Part shown: positions 1-9,991 of the stretch, piece after piece
Numbering within the stretch: position 1 is the stretch's first letter
Layout of the letters: each line of letters opens with the position of its first letter
DNA from: Indibacter alkaliphilus LW1
GTDB lineage: Bacteria; Bacteroidota; Bacteroidia; Cytophagales; Cyclobacteriaceae
NCBI RefSeq assembly: GCF_000295935.2
Contig: NZ_ALWO02000011.1
Location: forward strand, 162,120-226,119
DNA: 64,000 nt
Reading direction: 5' to 3'
Notes under the pieces: model-generated
What the model was told of the DNA's origin: nothing
What the model saw: the letters and a program-made list of their open reading frames with translations, nothing else
Database searches by the model: none
Program-made: the position numbers and the translations under genes

Positions 1-990
1 TTATTCTTCATCAAGTTTATACTTAGACAAGTCCATTCCAAAGGTCAGTCCTTTTTCTTGGATAAGCTGCTCAAGTTCTGCTAGAGATTTTTTACCAAAG
101 TTTCTGAATTTCATCATATCTGAAATTTCAAGTTTGGCCAAATCACCTAGAGTTTTCACATCTGCAGCTTTAAGACAATTGAATGCGCGAACAGAAAGAT
201 CCAAATCACCAAGAGGGGTTTTTAGAAGTTTTCTCATATGCAAGAATTCTTCATCAATTGGCTCTGGCTCAGAAATACCTGTAGAATCCAAGACCATAGT
301 TTGGTCAGAAAACAGCATGAAATGCTGAATAAGAATTTTAGCAGATTCCTGAAGTGCTTTTTCTGGGTGAATTGACCCGTCCGTGGTAACTTCAAGAATA
401 AGTTTTTCAAAGTCAGTCTTCTGCTCTACCCTTGTATTCTCAACGCTATATTTCACGTTTTTGATAGGAGTAAAGATTGCATCAATCGGAATCACTCCGA
501 AAACCTGCTCTTTTGGTTTGGATTCTTCTGCAGGAAGATAACCTCTTCCCTTTTCAACTGTCAATTCAATTTCAAAACTTTTTGTATCATCCAAGTGGCA
601 GATAACCTGCTCTGGATTCAACACCTCAAATGAGGTAGTAAACTTGGCGATATCTCCAGCAGTAAAGACGGCCTGATTCGAAACCTCAACAGTAATTTTT
701 CCATCTATGGAATCATGGACTTTCTTAAGTCTCACTTGTTTCAGGTTAAGAATGATATCAGTCACATCTTCCACAACACCCTCGATCGTTGAAAATTCGT
801 GAACTACTCCTGGAAGCTTCACGGAAGTAATGGCGTAACCTTCTAGAGAGGAAAGTAGAATTCTTCTCAAGGCATTGCCTATGGTGACCCCATAGCCCTT
901 CTCAAGTGGCTTAAAGGTGAAAAGGCCGTGGAAGTCATCGGCTTTTTCCATCACCACTTTCTCGGGCATTTGAAATGCTAATATGGACAT
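1..990 (-). CDS. rpoA: DNA-directed RNA polymerase subunit alpha
   Basis: Alpha subunit of RNA polymerase, which dimerises to seed assembly of beta and beta' and contacts promoter DNA and activators. At 329 aa it has the usual length: an N-terminal assembly domain over roughly residues 1-235, a linker, and a C-terminal helix-hairpin-helix domain from about residue 260. The motif [17 protein letters not shown] begins at residue 268, so the DNA-binding arginine of the CTD is present (R268). It follows rpsD by 31 nt, the normal alpha-operon order. The stop codon occupies bases 1-3, so rplQ, which normally comes next, would lie outside the window. The start at MSILAF is the only good one. Confidence 0.98.
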   Translation of the reverse strand: MSILAFQMPEKVVMEKADDFHGLFTFKPLEKGYGVTIGNALRRILLSSLEGYAITSVKLPGVVHEFSTIEGVVEDVTDIILNLKQVRLKKVHDSIDGKITVEVSNQAVFTAGDIAKFTTSFEVLNPEQVICHLDDTKSFEIELTVEKGRGYLPAEESKPKEQVFGVIPIDAIFTPIKNVKYSVENTRVEQKTDFEKLILEVTTDGSIHPEKALQESAKILIQHFMLFSDQTMVLDSTGISEPEPIDEEFLHMRKLLKTPLGDLDLSVRAFNCLKAADVKTLGDLAKLEISDMMKFRNFGKKSLAELEQLIQEKGLTFGMDLSKYKLDEE

Positions 991-1021
991 ATCAATAGTT
1001 CTATTTAAGTCTGAAAGTTTA

Positions 1022-1624
1022 TTATTTAGAGTAAAGTTCGACGATCAATTGCTCCTTGATATTCTCCGGAATATCATCTCTAGTAGGAATTGAAACAAAC
1101 TTACCTGTTAAAGAAGAATTATCCCACTCTAACCAAGGGTAACGGTTGGACTTTCCAGCAAGGCTGCTTGAAATAGCTTCAAGAGATTTTGAACGTTCTC
1201 TTACTGAAACTACATCACCCGGCTTTAAAGTATAAGAAGGTATATTTACAATCTCTCCATTTACAAGGATATGTTTGTGCGAAACAAGTTGTCTGGCACC
1301 TCTTCTTGTAGGGGCAATACCTAATCTGAAAACTGTATTATCAAGTCTTGCCTCCAACAATTGAAGTAGGTTTTCACCAGTAATCCCTTGTTTTCTGGAA
1401 GCTATGTCAAACATTTTAGCAAATTGTCTTTCCAATACACCATAAATGTATTTAGCTTTTTGCTTTTCAGCTAACTGAATTGCGTATTCAGATTGCTTTT
1501 TTCTTCTACCCCTACCATGTTGTCCTGGAGGGTAATTCTTCTTTTGGAGAGCTTTGCTATATCCTTCGATAGGCTCGCCGAATCTTCTGGCGATTTTTGC
1601 CTTTGGACCTGTATATCTTGCCAT
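1022..1624 (-). CDS. rpsD: 30S ribosomal protein S4
   Basis: Primary 16S rRNA-binding protein of the small subunit body. The 200-aa product begins MARYTGPK and carries the S4 RNA-binding fold around residues 92-155 ([13 protein letters not shown], then [17 protein letters not shown]). The N-terminal zinc-binding cysteines found in some S4 proteins are absent, so this is the zinc-free form. It lies 19 nt after rpsK and 31 nt before rpoA, so it is cotranscribed with both. In other bacteria S4 can repress its own operon; I see no specific site for this here. Confidence 0.98.
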   Translation of the reverse strand: MARYTGPKAKIARRFGEPIEGYSKALQKKNYPPGQHGRGRRKKQSEYAIQLAEKQKAKYIYGVLERQFAKMFDIASRKQGITGENLLQLLEARLDNTVFRLGIAPTRRGARQLVSHKHILVNGEIVNIPSYTLKPGDVVSVRERSKSLEAISSSLAGKSNRYPWLEWDNSSLTGKFVSIPTRDDIPENIKEQLIVELYSK

Positions 1625-1643
1625 TCTATAATCTATTTAGAAA

Positions 1644-2042
1644 TTAAACTCTTCTACGCTTAGGAGGACGACATCCGTTGTGAGGAAGTGGAGTCACATC
1701 AATAATCGTAGTTACATCTAGACCTACATTTTGTAATGTTCTGATGGCAGATTCTCTCCCAGCACCAGGACCTTTTACAAAAACTTCAATTTTTCTCAAA
1801 CCCAAATCATATGCTACCTGACCACAGTTCTGTGCAGCCATTTGTGCGGCATAAGGAGTATTTTTCTTTGAACCTCTGAAGCCCATTTTACCGGCAGAAG
1901 CCCAAGAAATAACCTGACCTGAATTATTGGTAATAGAGATGATAATATTGTTAAAGGAAGCTTTGATGTGAGCTTGACCCACAGCCTCTACTTTAACTAC
2001 TCTTTTTTTACCTTTAGCTTTATCGTTTCTTTTCTGAGCCAT
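1644..2042 (-). CDS. rpsK: 30S ribosomal protein S11
   Basis: Small-subunit platform protein near the mRNA exit and the 3' end of 16S rRNA. The 132-aa product has the family signature [12 protein letters not shown] and ends in the conserved basic tail [10 protein letters not shown]. The N-terminal tail is lysine-rich, as is usual. It sits 15 nt after rpsM in the alpha operon. Confidence 0.98.
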   Translation of the reverse strand: MAQKRNDKAKGKKRVVKVEAVGQAHIKASFNNIIISITNNSGQVISWASAGKMGFRGSKKNTPYAAQMAAQNCGQVAYDLGLRKIEVFVKGPGAGRESAIRTLQNVGLDVTTIIDVTPLPHNGCRPPKRRRV

Positions 2043-2057
2043 AATCTAATTCAAGAT

Positions 2058-2435
2058 TTATTTAGTTGCCTTTTTCTTGTTGGCAACAGTTTTTCTCTTA
2101 CCTTTTCTAGTTCTCGCGTTGTTTTTGGTTTTTTGACCTCTTACTGGAAGACCTTTTCTGTGTCTCAAACCTCTATAACAACCAATATCCATCAATCTTT
2201 TGATGTTCAATTGAATCTCAGACTTTAGAGCACCTTCGGTCCTATACTCTTCAGCTATAAGATTTCTAATAGCGGTAGACTCTTCGTCATCCCACTCACC
2301 AGCTTTCTTGTCAAAAGAAATTCCTGCTTTCTCCAGGATAGCTCTAGCTGAACTTCTACCTATACCGAATATGTAGGTCAAGCCGATTTCTCCACGTTTG
2401 TTGTCTGGAATGTCAACACCTGCAATTCTTGCCAT
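2058..2435 (-). CDS. rpsM: 30S ribosomal protein S13
   Basis: Small-subunit head protein that contacts the large subunit and the P-site tRNA. The 125-aa product begins [15 protein letters not shown] and has the signature [18 protein letters not shown] followed by a lysine/arginine-rich tail that reaches towards the P site. It starts 5 nt after the rpmJ stop codon, so the two are likely translated together. Confidence 0.98.
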   Translation of the reverse strand: MARIAGVDIPDNKRGEIGLTYIFGIGRSSARAILEKAGISFDKKAGEWDDEESTAIRNLIAEEYRTEGALKSEIQLNIKRLMDIGCYRGLRHRKGLPVRGQKTKNNARTRKGKRKTVANKKKATK

Positions 2436-2440
2436 AATGA

Positions 2441-2557
2441 TTAACCTTGTCTTTGTTTAAACTTAGGATTCTTTTTGTTGATCACGTAAAGTTTTCCTTT
2501 TCTTCTGATTACTTTACAGTCAACACTTCTCTTTTTGATTGATGCCTTTACTTTCAT
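2441..2557 (-). CDS. rpmJ: 50S ribosomal protein L36
   Basis: A 38-codon gene found by reading the gap between infA and rpsM. The product begins [10 protein letters not shown] and ends [13 protein letters not shown], the typical L36 frame and length. It keeps only one cysteine (C14) of the usual C-C-C-H zinc ribbon, so it is the zinc-independent type. The order infA-rpmJ-rpsM is standard for the alpha operon. Confidence 0.97.
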   Translation of the reverse strand: MKVKASIKKRSVDCKVIRRKGKLYVINKKNPKFKQRQG

Positions 2558-2648
2558 GTGTCTATAATTTATTTGCAACGCCACATGGAATTTGCCCTTG
2601 TAGTTGGAATTGATACATTCTTCTTACTGAGGCTAATTTCATGACATA

Positions 2649-2867
2649 TTACTTGTATCTGTAAACTATCCTACCCTTAGAAAGATCATAAGGAGAAAGC
2701 TCCAGTTTAACCTTATCTCCAGGTAAAATTTTAATATAATTCATCCTCATTTTTCCTGAAATATGTGCAATCAATTGATGCCCATTTTCAAGTTCCACTT
2801 TGAACATTGCATTTGACAATGCCTCAACAATTGTCCCATCTTGCTCTATAGATGTCTGTTTAGCCAT
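2649..2867 (-). CDS. infA: Translation initiation factor IF-1
   Basis: Small OB-fold protein that occupies the 30S A site during initiation. It is 72 aa with the family patterns [20 protein letters not shown] and [23 protein letters not shown] covering the whole S1-like domain. It starts 2 nt after map. The 91-nt gap before rpmJ holds no recognisable promoter or hairpin. Confidence 0.98.
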   Translation of the reverse strand: MAKQTSIEQDGTIVEALSNAMFKVELENGHQLIAHISGKMRMNYIKILPGDKVKLELSPYDLSKGRIVYRYK

Positions 2868-2869
2868 AT

Positions 2870-3643
2870 TTAGAAATTAAAATTCTCTTCTATATACTTA
2901 TGTGTGGTCAGAATTTCGGTCCTGTCCTCAAATATTGCAACTGTATGTTCGTAATGAGCAGAGGGCTTTCTATCAGCAGTTCTGATAGTCCAACCATCCC
3001 TTTCCTGAACAATATTTCTTGTACCTAGATTGACCATTGGTTCAATCGCAATAACAAGCCCATCTTTCAGTATAGGACCACTGCCTCTTTTACCATAGTT
3101 AGGTACCTCTGGTGATTCATGAAGATTTTTACCAAGTCCATGTCCTACCAATTCGCGTACAACTGTGTAGCCCTTAGCTTCCACAAACTTTTGAATCGCA
3201 TTTCCAATATCACCAACACGATTACCAAATACAGCCTTTTCAATACCTAGATACAGAGATTCTTTAGTTGCTTTGAGCAATGACAAAATATTGGGAGAGA
3301 CTTCACCGACAGGGTAAGTATAAGCGCAATCGCTATGAAAACCTTGGTGAAAGACTCCACAATCTATTGAGATTATATCGCCATCTTTCAAAACATAATC
3401 ACTTGGAAAACCATGCACAACGACTTCATTAACTGAAATACATAATGAAGCAGGAAATCCATTGTAACCTTTAAAAGAAGGTACACCAGCATTATCTCTG
3501 ATGTATTCCTCTGCAATTTTATCTAGAAAGGAAGTCTTTACTCCCTCTTTTACTAACTTAGCTACTTCTCCGTGAGCTTTTCCTAATATCTGAGCACTTT
3601 CCTTGATCAGTTCAACTTCTTCCGAAGTCTTGTAATGAATCAT
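2870..3643 (-). CDS. map: Methionine aminopeptidase, type I
   Basis: Removes the initiator methionine from new proteins whose second residue is small. The 257-aa protein has all five metal ligands of the pita-bread fold in the right order (D94, D105, H168, E201, E232) and the active-site histidine H78. It lacks an N-terminal zinc-finger extension, so it is the short type Ia form. Its ATG overlaps the secY stop by 4 nt, indicating translational coupling. The order secY-map-infA is common in many phyla. Confidence 0.98.
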   Translation of the reverse strand: MIHYKTSEEVELIKESAQILGKAHGEVAKLVKEGVKTSFLDKIAEEYIRDNAGVPSFKGYNGFPASLCISVNEVVVHGFPSDYVLKDGDIISIDCGVFHQGFHSDCAYTYPVGEVSPNILSLLKATKESLYLGIEKAVFGNRVGDIGNAIQKFVEAKGYTVVRELVGHGLGKNLHESPEVPNYGKRGSGPILKDGLVIAIEPMVNLGTRNIVQERDGWTIRTADRKPSAHYEHTVAIFEDRTEILTTHKYIEENFNF

Positions 3644-4962
3644 ATTGCAGCTGCAAAATTAGAAGGATTGTTTTTCATGTTTCCACTTTTCATCATTCCT
3701 TCATAATGTCTCATCAACAAATAACTCTCGATCTGCCTAAGGGTATCCATGATAACCCCTACCATAATCAACAAGGAAGTTCCTCCATAGAATTGTGCAA
3801 AAGAACCACTTACTCCAGCAATTATCGCAAAAGCAGGTAAAATTGCAACTATTGATAAAAGGATAGAACCTGGAAGCGTAATCTTAGAGATAATGTTATC
3901 AATAAAATCCGCAGTAGGAGCACCAGGCTTTATGCCAGGAACAAAACCACCATTTCTTTTAAGATCTTCAGCAATTTGCTCTGGATTGACCGTAATTGCA
4001 GTGTAGAAGAAAGTGAACAAGATGATCATGACCGCAAAAACCAGGTTATACTGCCATGATGTAAAATCACTGAAAGTACTACCAATATAATTAGCAATAT
4101 CATTGTCAGCTGACCATATCTGAGCTATCAAAGCAGGCAAAAACATCAATGATTGCGCGAAGATGATGGGCATTACACCCGATGCATTCACTTTAATTGG
4201 AATATATTGTCTCTGTCCGCCATATACTTTACCACCTACAACTTGCTTGGCATATTGCACTGGGACTCTTCTTGTGGCCTCTGTCAATGCTACAACACCA
4301 ACTACTACAAAGAAAAGCACAGCTGCTTCTATAAGCAGTAACAACATTCCTGATGTACCTTTTGACAAGGCTTCAGCAATCATAGCTCCAGGCAAGGCTG
4401 AAATTATACCAATCATGATCAACATAGAAATACCATTACCGATACCCTTTTCTGTGATCTTTTCACCAAGCCACATACAGAACATTGTACCTGCTGAAAG
4501 CAATACCAACGAACTGAACATGAAAAGAGAAGTACTTACCATAACAGCACCAGTAGGTAGAATAGTAGCGGTTATGTAACCTATACCCTGCGCCACAGTT
4601 ATTGCAATAGTTAATACTCTAGTGATCTGATTGATTCTTTTCCTCCCAGACTCACCCTCTTTTTGAAGTTTCTGAAAATATGGTACTCCAACAGTCAATA
4701 ACTGCAACACGATGGAAGCAGAGATGTAAGGCATGATACCTAAACCAAATATAGAAGCATTACTAAATGCTCCTCCAAGGAATGTATCAATTAACCCGAA
4801 TATACCTTCTGGCGCATCTCCCAGTTTGGAGGGGTCCACACCTGGCAATACGATAAAAGAACCCAATCTAAATACTACCAGAAATCCAATAGTATTCAAA
4901 ATTCGGATTCTTAAATCTTCAATAGAAAAGATATTCTTAACTGTTGAGATAAACTTTTTCAT
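3640..4962 (-). CDS. secY: Protein translocase subunit SecY
   Basis: Central channel subunit of the Sec translocon in the inner membrane. The 440-aa sequence has the expected ten hydrophobic membrane segments. It opens with a basic cytoplasmic stretch before the first segment (IGFLVVFRLGSFIVLPGV) and carries the plug-proximal GGAFSNASIFGLGIMPYISAS region. Its partner SecE is encoded at 29061-29249. It follows rplO by 4 nt, as in most spc operons. Confidence 0.98.
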   Translation of the reverse strand: MKKFISTVKNIFSIEDLRIRILNTIGFLVVFRLGSFIVLPGVDPSKLGDAPEGIFGLIDTFLGGAFSNASIFGLGIMPYISASIVLQLLTVGVPYFQKLQKEGESGRKRINQITRVLTIAITVAQGIGYITATILPTGAVMVSTSLFMFSSLVLLSAGTMFCMWLGEKITEKGIGNGISMLIMIGIISALPGAMIAEALSKGTSGMLLLLIEAAVLFFVVVGVVALTEATRRVPVQYAKQVVGGKVYGGQRQYIPIKVNASGVMPIIFAQSLMFLPALIAQIWSADNDIANYIGSTFSDFTSWQYNLVFAVMIILFTFFYTAITVNPEQIAEDLKRNGGFVPGIKPGAPTADFIDNIISKITLPGSILLSIVAILPAFAIIAGVSGSFAQFYGGTSLLIMVGVIMDTLRQIESYLLMRHYEGMMKSGNMKNNPSNFAAAI

Positions 4963-4966
4963 TTAT

Positions 4967-5413
4967 TTAAAGCTTGTTTACTGTTCCGCCAACTTTTTCA
5001 ATTGCTTCTATAGCGGAAGCAGAGAAAGAATGAGCACTTACATTTAATTTGGCTGTAAGTTCGCCTCTACCTAAGACTTTTACAACATCTTTCTTCGAAA
5101 CTAGACCATGAGAGATCAAAGTTTCTAAAGTTATTGTGTCTAAGCTCTCAGATTTAGCCAGTTCTTCCAACACATTTAGGTTGATTGGCTTATATTCAAC
5201 TCTATTCAAGCTCTTAAAACCAAATTTAGGAACTCTTCTCTGAAGAGGCATTTGACCACCCTCAAATCCTAGTTTGGACTTGTAACCAGATCTGGATTTA
5301 GCACCCTTATGTCCTCTGGTAGAAGTTCCACCTCTACCTGAACCTTGGCCACGTCCAATTCTCTTTCTTGATTTTATTGAACCCTCTGCAGGTTTTAATG
5401 TATGTAATTTCAT
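4967..5413 (-). CDS. rplO: 50S ribosomal protein L15
   Basis: Late-assembly large-subunit protein. The 148-aa product has the glycine/arginine-rich N-terminal extension ([20 protein letters not shown]) that threads into 23S rRNA, followed by a compact C-terminal domain. It begins 2 nt after the rpmD stop and ends 4 nt before secY. Confidence 0.98.
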   Translation of the reverse strand: MKLHTLKPAEGSIKSRKRIGRGQGSGRGGTSTRGHKGAKSRSGYKSKLGFEGGQMPLQRRVPKFGFKSLNRVEYKPINLNVLEELAKSESLDTITLETLISHGLVSKKDVVKVLGRGELTAKLNVSAHSFSASAIEAIEKVGGTVNKL

Positions 5414-5415
5414 GA

Positions 5416-5595
5416 TTAAGCTTCCTCCACTTTTAAAAGGTGACTTACTTTCCTTATCATTCCAGCGATTTGCGGAGTATTTTCAACTTCCACAGTCCTG
5501 TTGATCTTACCAAGGCCTAGAGCTGTTATTGTAGCTTTCTGATCCTTTGGTCTTTTTATTATACTCTTAACTTGAGTTATTTTAACCTTAGCCAT
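5416..5595 (-). CDS. rpmD: 50S ribosomal protein L30
   Basis: A 59-aa gene found in the gap between rpsE and rplO. The product begins [16 protein letters not shown] and contains [20 protein letters not shown], the standard L30 pattern. The stop is 2 nt from the start of rplO and the start is 4 nt after rpsE, so it is fully embedded in the spc operon. Confidence 0.97.
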   Translation of the reverse strand: MAKVKITQVKSIIKRPKDQKATITALGLGKINRTVEVENTPQIAGMIRKVSHLLKVEEA

Positions 5596-5599
5596 CTTC

Positions 5600-6118
5600 T
5601 TAACCGTTAAAAACTTTAGACATTTTTACACCTCTTTGCTGCGAAACGGCAATCGCATCTCTTAATTGTACAAGAGCATCAATTGTAGCTTTCACAACAT
5701 TGTGGGGATTGGAAGAACCTTTGGATTTAGCCAAAACATCAGTAACTCCAGCACTTTCCAAAACTGCACGCATAGCACCACCGGCTATAACACCTGTACC
5801 TGGAGCTGCAGGTTTGATCAATACAAAACCTCCACCGAATTTACCTAACTGCTCATGAGGAATAGTTCCTTTCAGTACAGGTACTCTAACAAGGTTTTTC
5901 TTTGCATCTTCTATTCCTTTGGTAATGGCATCTGTTACTTCATTGGCTTTACCAAGACCGTAACCAACTACTCCATTTCCATCTCCTACGACAACTATAG
6001 CAGAGAAGGAGAATCTCCTACCACCTTTCACAACTTTAGCTACTCGGTTGATGGCTACTACTTTCTCTTTAAGTTCAGTATCTGTTGCCCTAATGGGTTT
6101 TCTTTTAACTTGAGACAT
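5600..6118 (-). CDS. rpsE: 30S ribosomal protein S5
   Basis: Small-subunit protein involved in decoding accuracy and mRNA unwinding. At 172 aa it has the N-terminal dsRNA-binding-like domain ([31 protein letters not shown]) and a C-terminal domain ([30 protein letters not shown]). It follows rplR by 9 nt. No unusual residue is evident at the spectinomycin loop. Confidence 0.98.
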   Translation of the reverse strand: MSQVKRKPIRATDTELKEKVVAINRVAKVVKGGRRFSFSAIVVVGDGNGVVGYGLGKANEVTDAITKGIEDAKKNLVRVPVLKGTIPHEQLGKFGGGFVLIKPAAPGTGVIAGGAMRAVLESAGVTDVLAKSKGSSNPHNVVKATIDALVQLRDAIAVSQQRGVKMSKVFNG

Positions 6119-6127
6119 AATATCTGA

Positions 6128-6478
6128 TTAAAATTTAAGGCCTCCTTCTCTTGCGCCTTCAGCAAGAGCTTTAACATTACCATGATAAAGGTATCCTCCT
6201 CTGTCAAAAACAACTTCAGAAATACCGTTAGAAACTGCTCTCTCAGCAAGTTTTTTACCTACTTCTTTAGAGACAGCAATTTGAATATTCTTTGCAGAAC
6301 CGAGTTCTTTGGAAGAGGCCTGTGCTAGTGTATGACCTTTCAAGTCATCTACTAGCTGTGCATAAATCCCCGTATTGCTTTTAAATACTGCTAGACGAGG
6401 TCTAGAATCAGTACCGGAGATTTTTCTCCTGATACCTCTTTTGATTCTAAGTCTTCTTAATTTCTTATTAAAAGCCAT
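6128..6478 (-). CDS. rplR: 50S ribosomal protein L18
   Basis: 5S rRNA-binding protein of the central protuberance, partner of L5. The 116-aa product has the basic N-terminal tail ([16 protein letters not shown]), then [20 protein letters not shown], and ends in [21 protein letters not shown], all standard L18 blocks. It starts 5 nt after rplF. Confidence 0.98.
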   Translation of the reverse strand: MAFNKKLRRLRIKRGIRRKISGTDSRPRLAVFKSNTGIYAQLVDDLKGHTLAQASSKELGSAKNIQIAVSKEVGKKLAERAVSNGISEVVFDRGGYLYHGNVKALAEGAREGGLKF

Positions 6479-6483
6479 CTTAA

Positions 6484-7041
6484 TTATTTTTTACCGGCAG
6501 TTTTACCAGCCTTACGTCTAATATTTTCACCAACGAAGCGTACGCCCTTGCCTTTATAAGGCTCAACTTTACGCAATGATTTGATTTTAGCAGCCACTTG
6601 GCCTACCAATTCTTTATCGATACCTTCAAGAGTTACCAATGGGTTTTTACCCTTAGGGGTTTCTGTTTTGATTGCAATCGACTCCGGTAAAGCAAAGAAA
6701 ATGTTATGTGAATAACCTAAAGAAAGTTCAAGAACCTGCCCTTGGTTAGACGCCTTATAACCTACACCGACTAGTTCAAGTTCTTTTTTATAACCTTCCG
6801 ATACACCTTGTACCATGTTGCTAATTAAAGATCTGTAAAGTCCGTGTAGTGATTTATGTCTTTTGGATTCTGTAGGTCTGTCGACAACCACTTGATTGCC
6901 TTCCACTTTAACAGAAATGTCGGGATTAACGTCCCTTTTTAACGTGCCTTTGGGACCTTTAACAGTCACCTCATTGTGAGAGGTGACGTCTACAGTAACA
7001 CCCGCTGGCAGATCTATTGGTTTTTTACCTATTCTTGACAT
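6484..7041 (-). CDS. rplF: 50S ribosomal protein L6
   Basis: Large-subunit protein near the factor-binding site. The 185-aa product begins [15 protein letters not shown], has the two tandem L6 folds, and carries the C-terminal signature [22 protein letters not shown]. It starts 9 nt after rpsH. Confidence 0.98.
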   Translation of the reverse strand: MSRIGKKPIDLPAGVTVDVTSHNEVTVKGPKGTLKRDVNPDISVKVEGNQVVVDRPTESKRHKSLHGLYRSLISNMVQGVSEGYKKELELVGVGYKASNQGQVLELSLGYSHNIFFALPESIAIKTETPKGKNPLVTLEGIDKELVGQVAAKIKSLRKVEPYKGKGVRFVGENIRRKAGKTAGKK

Positions 7042-7050
7042 GACGTTATT

Positions 7051-7446
7051 TTAGTATACGTAGCAAAGTACTTCTCCACCGATACCTTCAGTTCTTGCTT
7101 CCTTATCGGTCATTATGCCTTTGGAAGTAGAAAGAATGGCTACACCAAGTCCATTTATGACTCTTGGCAATTCTTCGTGTTTTACATATTTTCTCAAACC
7201 TGGCTTACTAATTCTGCTTAGGCTTACGATGGCATTTTGCTTAGTTGATGGGTTATATTTCAGCGCTATTTTGATGCTGCCCTGCGGGCCTTCATCTACG
7301 AATTTATAGTTCTGAATGTATCCCTTATCATGAAGCACCTTCGTGATTTCCTTCTTGACATTAGAAGCAGGTATCTCAACGATTCTATGAGAAGCCTTGA
7401 TGGCATTTCTCAATCTTGTCAGATAATCAGCTATTGGATCAGTCAT
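7051..7446 (-). CDS. rpsH: 30S ribosomal protein S8
   Basis: Primary 16S rRNA-binding protein, and in E. coli the repressor of the spc operon. The 131-aa product begins MTDPIADYLTRLRNA and has the C-terminal block LGVAILSTSKGIMTDKEAR with the conserved STSKG loop. It is preceded by an 85-nt gap, by far the longest inside the rplC-rplF run. That gap holds a promoter-like element and a small hairpin, so this gene may have a second transcript start. Confidence 0.98.
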   Translation of the reverse strand: MTDPIADYLTRLRNAIKASHRIVEIPASNVKKEITKVLHDKGYIQNYKFVDEGPQGSIKIALKYNPSTKQNAIVSLSRISKPGLRKYVKHEELPRVINGLGVAILSTSKGIMTDKEARTEGIGGEVLCYVY

Positions 7447-7486
7447 AATTATATAAGTCTAACTACACAGCCCCTTTTCGGGCGTG

Positions 7487-7517
7487 CAAAGTTACACAAT
7501 GATTTTTAGAATAAAAA
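7487..7517 (-). promoter_or_regulatory. Possible internal promoter ahead of rpsH
   Basis: The minus strand has TAACTTTG (7487-7494), a full -7 match, with TTTT instead of TTTG 19 bases upstream (7514-7517). It lies in the 85-nt gap between rpsN and rpsH, next to a 4-bp hairpin (GCCC/GGGC) in the predicted leader. Confidence 0.5.
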
Positions 7518-7531
7518 CTCTTGTTAATATT

Positions 7532-7801
7532 TTACCAGCTAGACTTAGTGACTCCAGGTATTTTCCCAGCTGATGCCATTTCTCTGAATGTCACCCTATT
7601 GATACCGAATTTTCTCATGTACCCTTTTGGACGACCAGTCAATTTACATCTGTTGTGCAATCTAACTGGAGATGAATTTTTGGGTAATTTATCCAAACCC
7701 TCATAGTCTCCTGCAGCTTTAAGTTCAGCTCTCTTCTTAGCATATTTTGCTACTAAACGCTCTCTTTTTCTTTCGCGCGCTTTAAGTGACTCTCTTGCCA
7801 T
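7532..7801 (-). CDS. rpsN: 30S ribosomal protein S14, zinc-free form
   Basis: Small-subunit head protein. The 89-aa product has the C-terminal block [19 protein letters not shown] followed by the conserved KSSW end. It lacks the paired CxxC motifs of the short zinc form and has the long N-terminal part, so it is the zinc-independent (C-) type. It starts 2 nt after rplE. Confidence 0.98.
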   Translation of the reverse strand: MARESLKARERKRERLVAKYAKKRAELKAAGDYEGLDKLPKNSSPVRLHNRCKLTGRPKGYMRKFGINRVTFREMASAGKIPGVTKSSW

Positions 7802-7803
7802 AA

Positions 7804-8364
7804 TTAATTTTGGTTGTTTTTGTTAACGAAAGGCATCCCCAAAGCTTTCAAAAGTGCATGACTTTCTTCATCTGTATTGGCTGTGGTCACAAAAGTGATA
7901 TCCATACCAGAGATTCTATTAACTTTTTCAATGCTTATTTCTGGGAAGATAATTTGCTCAGTAACACCTAAGGTGTAATTGCCCCTTCCGTCAAAACCTT
8001 TGTCGCTTATCCCTTTGAAATCTCTAACCCTTGGCAAAGCAACGGTCATCAATCGATCCAGGAATTCATACATTTTGTCTCCTCTTAAAGTGACTTTTGC
8101 ACCAATAGGCATTCCTTCTCTCAACTTGAAGTTAGAGACTGAATTTTTTGCAATCGTCGCAACAGCCCTCTGGCCAGCGATCAAGCTTAATTCTTCAACT
8201 CCCTGATCAACCAACTTTTTGTCTGCTACCGCAGCACCGATACCTTTGTTAATGACTATTTTCGTAAGCTTAGGCACCTCCATGATTGAAGAATACTGAA
8301 ACTTTTCTTTTAAAGCAGGAACGATTTCCTTATTGTATCTTTCTTTAACTCTAGGTTTAGCCAT
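7804..8364 (-). CDS. rplE: 50S ribosomal protein L5
   Basis: 5S rRNA-binding protein that also contacts the P-site tRNA. The 186-aa product has the blocks [34 protein letters not shown] and [24 protein letters not shown] (shown in part), all typical of L5. Its start overlaps the end of rplX by 8 nt. Confidence 0.98.
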   Translation of the reverse strand: MAKPRVKERYNKEIVPALKEKFQYSSIMEVPKLTKIVINKGIGAAVADKKLVDQGVEELSLIAGQRAVATIAKNSVSNFKLREGMPIGAKVTLRGDKMYEFLDRLMTVALPRVRDFKGISDKGFDGRGNYTLGVTEQIIFPEISIEKVNRISGMDITFVTTANTDEESHALLKALGMPFVNKNNQN

Positions 8365-8701
8365 TGATCACCTCCCCTGTTTTCTTAGAATACCTTACTA
8401 ATTTACCATTCTCTCCAGCCTTTCTACCTGTTCTTGTAGCCTCACCAGTTTTGGGATCTACGAGCATCAGGTTACTGATATGGATTGAAGCTTCTCTTTT
8501 TTCGATGCCACCCTGCGGATTATTTGCAGTTGGTTTTACGTGCTTGGTTACCATGTTCAAGCCTTCAACGAAAGCTCTTTTTTTGGTAAGATCTACAGAG
8601 AGTATTTTTCCCGTTTTGCCTTTGTCATCACCCGACAATACCTTTACAGTATCTCCGGTTTTAACATGTAGCTTGGGCTGTTTATTAAATTTCCTTTCCA
8701 T
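8357..8701 (-). CDS. rplX: 50S ribosomal protein L24
   Basis: Assembly-initiating large-subunit protein. At 114 aa it has the KOW motif near residues 15-40 ([20 protein letters not shown]) followed by the family block [13 protein letters not shown]. Its 3' end overlaps rplE by 8 nt and its start is 2 nt from the rplN stop. Confidence 0.98.
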   Translation of the reverse strand: MERKFNKQPKLHVKTGDTVKVLSGDDKGKTGKILSVDLTKKRAFVEGLNMVTKHVKPTANNPQGGIEKREASIHISNLMLVDPKTGEATRTGRKAGENGKLVRYSKKTGEVING

Positions 8702-8703
8702 AA

Positions 8704-9072
8704 TTACAATACTTCTGGGGCCAAAGATACGATTTTCATAAACTGCTTGTCTCTCAATTCTCTAGCCACAGGGCCGAAAATACGAGTACCTCTTGGCTCG
8801 TCATTGTTATTCAAAAGTACGGCAGCATTATCTTCAAATCTGATGTATGAACCGTCTTTTCTTCTGATTTCCTTCTTCGTTCTCACGATAACCGCTTTTG
8901 AAACGGTACCTTTTTTCATATTGGAGGAAGATAGAGCTGATTTTACAGTTACTACAACCTTATCGCCTATGGAAGCATACCTTTTTCTTGTACCTCCCAA
9001 AACGCGGATCACTAGTACTTCTTTAGCACCGGAGTTGTCCGCTACACCTAGTCTCGATTCTTGTTGTATCAT
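8704..9072 (-). CDS. rplN: 50S ribosomal protein L14
   Basis: Universally conserved large-subunit protein forming an intersubunit bridge. The 122-aa product begins [18 protein letters not shown] and ends in [24 protein letters not shown], both strong L14 signatures. It lies 2 nt after rpsQ. Confidence 0.98.
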   Translation of the reverse strand: MIQQESRLGVADNSGAKEVLVIRVLGGTRKRYASIGDKVVVTVKSALSSSNMKKGTVSKAVIVRTKKEIRRKDGSYIRFEDNAAVLLNNNDEPRGTRIFGPVARELRDKQFMKIVSLAPEVL

Positions 9073-9074
9073 AA

Positions 9075-9338
9075 TTACTTAGCTCTTTCAATTATTTCAA
9101 CTAATCTCCAACGCTTGTTCTTACTCAGCGGACGAGTTTCGCTAATTTTGACGATATCGCCTTCTTTAGCATCATTTGTCTCATCATGAGCCATAAATTT
9201 TGTAGTCTTAGCAACGAACTTACCGTAAATTGGGTGCTTAACCCTTCTTTCAACGGCAACCGTAATGGATTTATCCATCTTGTTGCTGACTACCTTTCCT
9301 ATTCTTTCTTTTCGAAGATTTCTCTCAGTAGTAGCCAT
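9075..9338 (-). CDS. rpsQ: 30S ribosomal protein S17
   Basis: OB-fold 16S rRNA-binding protein. The 87-aa product has the pattern [20 protein letters not shown], then HPIYGKF and [20 protein letters not shown], the full S17 core. It starts 7 nt after rpmC. Confidence 0.98.
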   Translation of the reverse strand: MATTERNLRKERIGKVVSNKMDKSITVAVERRVKHPIYGKFVAKTTKFMAHDETNDAKEGDIVKISETRPLSKNKRWRLVEIIERAK

Positions 9339-9345
9339 TCTAGTA

Positions 9346-9540
9346 TTATTTAGCTAGTTTTTTTGAAGTCAAAGTCGTCATCAATCTTGCGATCAAGCGC
9401 TTGGATTCCTTTAATTTGTTCGGATTCTCAATAGGAGAGATGGCATGAGCGAATCTTAACTTGGTCAAGTTTTCCTTCTCAGCGGCTATTCTCTCAATGA
9501 TTTCACTTTCGGAAAGTGATCTGATTTCTGAGTTTTTCAT
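9346..9540 (-). CDS. rpmC: 50S ribosomal protein L29
   Basis: Small helical protein at the polypeptide exit tunnel. It is 64 aa and has the standard L29 helices, beginning [14 protein letters not shown] with the [19 protein letters not shown] stretch in the middle. It sits 8 nt after rplP in the usual L16-L29-S17 order. Confidence 0.97.
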   Translation of the reverse strand: MKNSEIRSLSESEIIERIAAEKENLTKLRFAHAISPIENPNKLKESKRLIARLMTTLTSKKLAK

Positions 9541-9548
9541 AGTCTTAT

Positions 9549-9968
9549 TTATCCAACGTAATCCCTACGTACTACGAATTTTGTACTTACTGGAAGTTTT
9601 TGCTGCGCTAATCTTAAAGCTTCTTGAGCAACTTCCAAACTTACACCTGTAGCTTCAAAAAGGATAGTTCCTGGTTTAATTACAGCAACCCAGTATTCTG
9701 GAGCACCTTTACCTTTACCCATACGAACCTCTGCAGGCTTTTTAGTGATAGGTTTGTCAGGGAATATTCTAATCCATACTTGTCCTTCTCTCTTCATAGC
9801 TCTCGTCATTGCGATACGAGCTGCCTCGATCTGACGAGAAGTAATCCAACCTGCCTCAAGGGACTTGATACCAAAGTTGCCAAAGGAGAGCGTATGTCCC
9901 CTTTGAGCCAAACCTTTGACTCTGCCCTTGTGCATTTTTCTATATTTAGTTCTTTTTGGCTGTAACAT
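9549..9968 (-). CDS. rplP: 50S ribosomal protein L16
   Basis: Large-subunit protein at the A-tRNA elbow site. The 139-aa product begins [16 protein letters not shown] and contains the signature [19 protein letters not shown]. It starts 23 nt after rpsC, a spacing in which no regulatory element is visible. Confidence 0.98.
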   Translation of the reverse strand: MLQPKRTKYRKMHKGRVKGLAQRGHTLSFGNFGIKSLEAGWITSRQIEAARIAMTRAMKREGQVWIRIFPDKPITKKPAEVRMGKGKGAPEYWVAVIKPGTILFEATGVSLEVAQEALRLAQQKLPVSTKFVVRRDYVG

Positions 9969-9991
9969 GATTTCTCACTTATAAGGTGAAA

